Origin: Streptomyces avicenniae | GTDB lineage: Bacteria; Actinomycetota; Actinomycetes; Streptomycetales; Streptomycetaceae | NCBI RefSeq assembly: GCF_000719135.1 | Contig: NZ_JOEK01000002.1 | Location: 310,001 to 374,000, forward strand | Direction: 5' to 3' | DNA length: 64,000 bases | Part shown: piece after piece, positions 60,562-64,000 of the stretch | Position numbering within the stretch: the first letter of the stretch is position 1 | Layout: every line of letters starts with the position of its first letter | Translations under genes and position numbers: made by a program | Notes under the pieces: model-generated | What the model saw: the letters and a program-made list of their open reading frames with translations, nothing else | What the model was told of the DNA's origin: nothing | Databases searched by the model: none

Positions 60562-60786
60562 TCAGGCGTTCAGCATCGACTGGTTGAACGAGCTGAACTG
60601 GTTGAAGCCCCAGAGCCCTTCACGTTCCTTGAGCACGCGCTCCCGCAGGTCGTGCAGCACCTCGCTCAGCACCGGGTGGTCGAGTCGGCGCAGCTCGGTC
60701 AGGCTCAGGTCGAGCAGGTCGGGCAGCGGCTCGCTGTCCCCCGCGCTGGCGGTCCCGTTCGCCGTGTGCTGAGGGCGGGTCGTCAT
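60562..60786 (-). CDS. fxsA: FxSxx-COOH-type RiPP precursor with triple aromatic motif
   Basis: 74 aa. The leader (about 18-52: LPDLLDLSLTELRRLDHPVL, SEVLHDLRERVL) is the family's recognition region. The core is EREGLWGFNQFSSFNQSMLNA: W59, then F61-N-Q, F64-S-S, F67-N-Q without gaps, followed by SMLNA. Classical members end exactly in F-x-S-x-x; this one carries the FSS inside and extends 8 residues beyond it. ATG 60786 has GGGAGGA 6 nt upstream. Located directly upstream of fxsB, as expected for precursor and maturase. Product activity unknown. Confidence 0.9.
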   Translation of the reverse strand: MTTRPQHTANGTASAGDSEPLPDLLDLSLTELRRLDHPVLSEVLHDLRERVLKEREGLWGFNQFSSFNQSMLNA

Positions 60787-60925
60787 GGATGTCCTCCCTG
60801 GGCGGTGACGCAGCGGAGAATGCCCGCGCCGCGCGCGGGGGAAACCACGGCGGACGGCGGCGGCGGAGCACCGCGGGCACGCGGGGAGGCACGACGCGCG
60901 CGTACGGGCGCGGAGGGCGGCGGCC

Positions 60926-63900
60926 CTACCGGCCGCTGCGCAGCGCGGCGAGCCGCGTCCGCGTCGGCTCGCCGTCCACCGCGCCGTCCGGCAGCCTGCG
61001 CCACTGGACCAGGGCCTCGCTGTACGCGTCCGCCGCGGCCAGCGGGCGGCGCGCGGCCTCCGAGACCATGCCCCGCTGGTGCAGCGCGAGCGCGGCGAGC
61101 CGCACGGCGTCCCGCGCGACGCCCGCCGCAGGTACTCCCCCCGGCGCCGCGAACTCACCGCCGGGGCCGTCGCCTTGGCCGTGCTGGAGCGCCTCGGACG
61201 CGGCTCTGCGGTACGCGTCCGCCGCGTGGTCGAGCCGCTCCGGCCTGCGCGTGTGCCGGTAGGCGCGGCGGTGGGTCTCGCCCAGCTCGAACCAGGCGCG
61301 CGCCCGCTCGTACGGCGTCCGCGCGTGGTGCACCGCCCGGGTGAACAGGTGCTCGGCCTCCCGCAGATCGACCAGGTCCTCGGTGACGCGGTACCTGACC
61401 GTCAGGGCGCGGCCCAGCGTCAGGAGCCGGTAGGACAGCCGGGGGTGGCTGCCCGGCGTCTCCATGCGGCAGTCCCGCAGGACGCGGACGGCCCGCGAGA
61501 TGAACGGGTCGCCGTCCGGCAGCCCGGCCCGGCGCAGCAGGACGTCGCCCCACTCCTCGATGAGGTCGCTGTAGTCGGCGCGGTCACGGGAGACGGCGCG
61601 GCCCGCCTCGGCGAACCGGTCGGCGGCCTCCTCAAGTTCACGCGGCGGGCCGCCGTCGTCGAAGCGCCTGACGGCGAGCCGGGCGGCCCGGATCAGGCAG
61701 GCGGCGCGCAGTCCCGGGTCCTCGCTGAGCCGCTGCGCCTGGGCGATGGGGTCGGCGGCGTCGGGCCAGGCGTCGTCGGTCAGGAGCAGCGCGTCCACGA
61801 GGTCGAGGAGGGCGGCGACGCGCTCGCCCGACGGCGCGTGCTCCGCCTCAAGCGCCCAACTGCCGCGCCGCAGCGACCCGGCGGCCTGCCCGGCGTACAC
61901 CTCGGCGCGCTCGGTGCCGTGCGCGGCGCCCGCCAGCCGCAGCAGCGCGCGGCCGTGGGCCAGCGGCAGGCCGCTCGGCTGCCGCTCGCCGCGCGGCCAG
62001 GCGTCGGCCACGGCCTCGACCGTGCCGACGCTCTCCTGGAGCAGCGCGGTGTCGCCGCCGAGCCGCCACTGCTCCTCAAGCACCTGGACCCGCTCCAGGG
62101 TGACGGCGAGGGCGGCGTCGCGTTCCAGTCCCGGCGTCGCGCAGACGGCGGCGAACTCGCGGTCGGCGCGCTGCCACAGGTCCAGGGCGGCGGCGGTGTC
62201 ACCGGCCGCGCGGCGCTCGCTCGCCGTCGCGTGCAGGACGCGGGCGAGGGCGGTGCGGGCGCGGACGGAGCCGGGGAACGCCGCGGCCGTCGCGGCGGCG
62301 GTCCTGGCCTCGGCCAGCAGTTCCCCGTCGCGCTGGACGCGCCACAGGCGCAGGAGTTGCTCCGCCAGCTCGCTCCACAGCTCGGGCTCGGTGCCGCCCC
62401 CGGCGGCGCGCTGCGCCTCGGTGGCCTGCCGCAGGACGCGTACGGCGTCGAGCTGGTGCTGGACCTTCCCCTCGGCGGTGAAGCGGTCGGCGAGGTCGCG
62501 GGCCTCGCGGACGGCGGCCAGCGGCGGCGGGCCAGGCGTGCCGGGGGCGGGCGCGTGCTGGGGCGGCTGCGGCAGGAAGCGGCGCAGGACGCGCGCGGCC
62601 ACCTCGGCGAACGGCTGGGCGAGCTGCTGTTCGGCCGACGGGTCGGGCAGCCGCCGGGCCGGGGGCGTGGTCGGCCCGGCGGCGACGCGGTCGCCGCCGC
62701 TGAGCTGCGCGAGCGCCAGGGCGGGGAAGTTGGGGCCGCTCCTGCCGAGCCGCTGCTCGACCCAGGCGGAGCAGTGCTTGAGGACGAGCAGGGCCTCGTC
62801 GTGGCCGAGGTCGGCGAGCAGTTCGTCGTGCACACCGTCGGCGAACGCGTACCACCGGCCGTCGCCGCTGCCGGGGCGGCGGCGCACCAGGCCGCCGAGC
62901 AGGACCTCGGAGAGTTCCGCAGGGCCGGAGTCGGGCAGCATCGTGCGCTGGACGAGCTGCATCACGGGCAGGAACAGCGGCGCCGCCGCCAGGTAGACGG
63001 CCAGCTGCCCGGCGCCCGGGGACGCCGTCGCGCGGAAGCGGGCGACCATCGCGGCGGCCGTGCGCGGGAGCCCGGTGACGCGGCGGGCCGGGGCGGGCGG
63101 CTGGTCGGGCCTTACCCATCCGACGGCGGCGCGGGTGGAACCTGCGGAGACGCCGGACAGCAGCCCGGCCCACGCGCCCAGCGCCGCCGGGACGGGCGGG
63201 AGCACGGGGATGGGCAGCGCGCCGGGCGGCACGGGCAGGGGGTAGCCGACGTCGTCGGCCGTGAAGCGGACCCGGGCCGCCGCCGTCTGGCCCTCGTCGC
63301 GCTGCAACGTCCCGGCGGACGCGGGGAGCCGAGTGCGGGCCCACATCCGCTGCGGGAGCGGCTGGACGACGGCGACCGGCGCGTGGCGGGCCAGCCCGTG
63401 CAGCAGCCGGTGGGCGGCGCCGCTGCGCCACAGCGGGCCGGTGCAGTCGCTGACGACGACGGTGAGGCGCCGTCCCGTGGGGTCCTGGAGCTGCCGGGCG
63501 GGCCGCAGCACGGCGTCGCCCGGGTCGAAGCGGCGGCTTATGGCCGGGGCGCCGTCGGGCGACTGGTGCAGGTAGTGCACCTGGAGGTCGCGGAAGGCGC
63601 CGAGCCGGGTGAACACCTCGGCCAGCTCGCCCAGCATGCTCTGCCAGATCCGCATGGCGGGCGCGGCGTCCATGAGCAGTTGCAGTTCGGTGTGGCCCCG
63701 GGGCTCCTCGTGGAAGGCGGGGATGAGGAGGCCACCGGCGCGGGCGGTGCTTTCCACGGTCTTTCGTTCGTCCAGGTCGGGGGCGGCGAGGCGGCGCGGT
63801 GGGCGGCCGGGGGGCCGGTAGCGCTGGAGGGGGCGCAGGGCGCGTTCGAGGCCGAGGGGTGCGGGCAGGGTGCGGGCGGCGGGGATGCCGACGGGCACGC

Positions 63901-64000
63901 CGCGCGCGGGGGGCGCGGCGCTCTCGTGGGTGTCGGCGCCGGAGGGGGACGCGTACAGGGCGAAGGACTGGTCCGCGGGGGACACCGGGCCCTGGGGATC
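60926..64000 (-). CDS. SAV_2336 N-terminal domain-related protein, 5' end missing
   Basis: At least 1024 codons visible; the frame is open to the window edge and the family's N-terminal helical domain is not in view, so the gene starts beyond 64000. The visible part has RALPRPLERALRPLQRYRPP-like basic sequence, LQLLMDAAPAMRIWQSMLGE and a von Willebrand-like segment (VVVSDCTGPLWRSGAAHRLL), as in SAV_2336-type proteins that accompany FxSxx-COOH loci. From about codon 480 it consists of TPR-like helical repeats (AWFELGETHRRAYRHTRRPE). Probable scaffold or regulator; enzymatic motifs are not visible. Confidence 0.85.
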   Translation of the reverse strand, partial: DPQGPVSPADQSFALYASPSGADTHESAAPPARGVPVGIPAARTLPAPLGLERALRPLQRYRPPGRPPRRLAAPDLDERKTVESTARAGGLLIPAFHEEPRGHTELQLLMDAAPAMRIWQSMLGELAEVFTRLGAFRDLQVHYLHQSPDGAPAISRRFDPGDAVLRPARQLQDPTGRRLTVVVSDCTGPLWRSGAAHRLLHGLARHAPVAVVQPLPQRMWARTRLPASAGTLQRDEGQTAAARVRFTADDVGYPLPVPPGALPIPVLPPVPAALGAWAGLLSGVSAGSTRAAVGWVRPDQPPAPARRVTGLPRTAAAMVARFRATASPGAGQLAVYLAAAPLFLPVMQLVQRTMLPDSGPAELSEVLLGGLVRRRPGSGDGRWYAFADGVHDELLADLGHDEALLVLKHCSAWVEQRLGRSGPNFPALALAQLSGGDRVAAGPTTPPARRLPDPSAEQQLAQPFAEVAARVLRRFLPQPPQHAPAPGTPGPPPLAAVREARDLADRFTAEGKVQHQLDAVRVLRQATEAQRAAGGGTEPELWSELAEQLLRLWRVQRDGELLAEARTAAATAAAFPGSVRARTALARVLHATASERRAAGDTAAALDLWQRADREFAAVCATPGLERDAALAVTLERVQVLEEQWRLGGDTALLQESVGTVEAVADAWPRGERQPSGLPLAHGRALLRLAGAAHGTERAEVYAGQAAGSLRRGSWALEAEHAPSGERVAALLDLVDALLLTDDAWPDAADPIAQAQRLSEDPGLRAACLIRAARLAVRRFDDGGPPRELEEAADRFAEAGRAVSRDRADYSDLIEEWGDVLLRRAGLPDGDPFISRAVRVLRDCRMETPGSHPRLSYRLLTLGRALTVRYRVTEDLVDLREAEHLFTRAVHHARTPYERARAWFELGETHRRAYRHTRRPERLDHAADAYRRAASEALQHGQGDGPGGEFAAPGGVPAAGVARDAVRLAALALHQRGMVSEAARRPLAAADAYSEALVQWRRLPDGAVDGEPTRTRLAALRSGR

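Overview
The window comes from a high-GC actinomycete, almost certainly Streptomyces or a close relative. Support: very high GC with G/C at third codon positions, a fused 2-oxoglutarate dehydrogenase E1/E2 protein, a conservon-type kinase with a roadblock protein, an Scr1-type XRE regulator with its DUF397 partner, and an FxSxx-COOH RiPP locus. Several genes look leaderless, with a TANNNT box 6-7 nt before the start codon. I found no tRNA, rRNA, CRISPR array, intact insertion sequence or prophage.

Layout. 1-4.1 kb: two coupled DUF21/CBS (CorC/HlyC-like) membrane proteins, the first running off the left edge, then an M56 metallopeptidase and a BlaI repressor. Two near-identical BlaI-like dyads suggest the repressor controls its own operon and the CBS pair. 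4.2-12.1 kb: TerD, a two-domain VOC protein, an aldo/keto reductase, an NfeD-flotillin pair, a PucR regulator divergent from a second aldo/keto reductase, and a nitroreductase-hemerythrin fusion. 12.4-19 kb: a DedA protein divergent from a NarL-type two-component system, then a secreted sugar-dehydrogenase/ThuA operon. 19.1-24.5 kb: a TetR regulator with a clear operator, a GH3 glycosidase and a secreted GH30-ricin glycosidase. 24.6-31.3 kb: a ChaB-like protein, phosphoketolase, a glycosyltransferase operon preceded by a leader ORF, and a phosphoribosyltransferase-hydrolase fusion.

31.3-35.5 kb is an accessory patch. It holds a 13-bp inverted repeat, a lower-GC orphan gene, a tightly overlapping four-gene operon (ATPase, CxxC mini-protein, one-helix membrane protein, methyltransferase), the Scr1/DUF397 pair and a regulator remnant. 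35.5-42.1 kb is mostly small genes: VOC, chloramphenicol-phosphotransferase-like kinase, SH3 protein, epimerase, lipoprotein, TetR, and an NlpC/P60-like protein that has lost its catalytic Cys. 42.1-54.6 kb: an abbreviated conservon (kinase and roadblock only), a PP2C-like protein, a GH25 lysozyme, a spermidine-synthase-like protein, an OmpR two-component system and the 2-oxoglutarate dehydrogenase.

54.6-64 kb, all on the minus strand, is the most interesting region: a cyclophane RiPP locus of the FxSxx-COOH type. In transcription order it has a SAV_2336-like protein (cut by the window edge), a 74-aa precursor, a radical SAM/SPASM maturase, an HExxH protein of the putative 2-oxoglutarate-dependent peptide hydroxylase family, and a TIR-like/NB-ARC/TPR protein. 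The precursor ends in three contiguous aromatic tripeptides (FNQ-FSS-FNQ) plus a short tail instead of the usual terminal FxSxx. It could therefore carry several adjacent three-residue cyclophanes.
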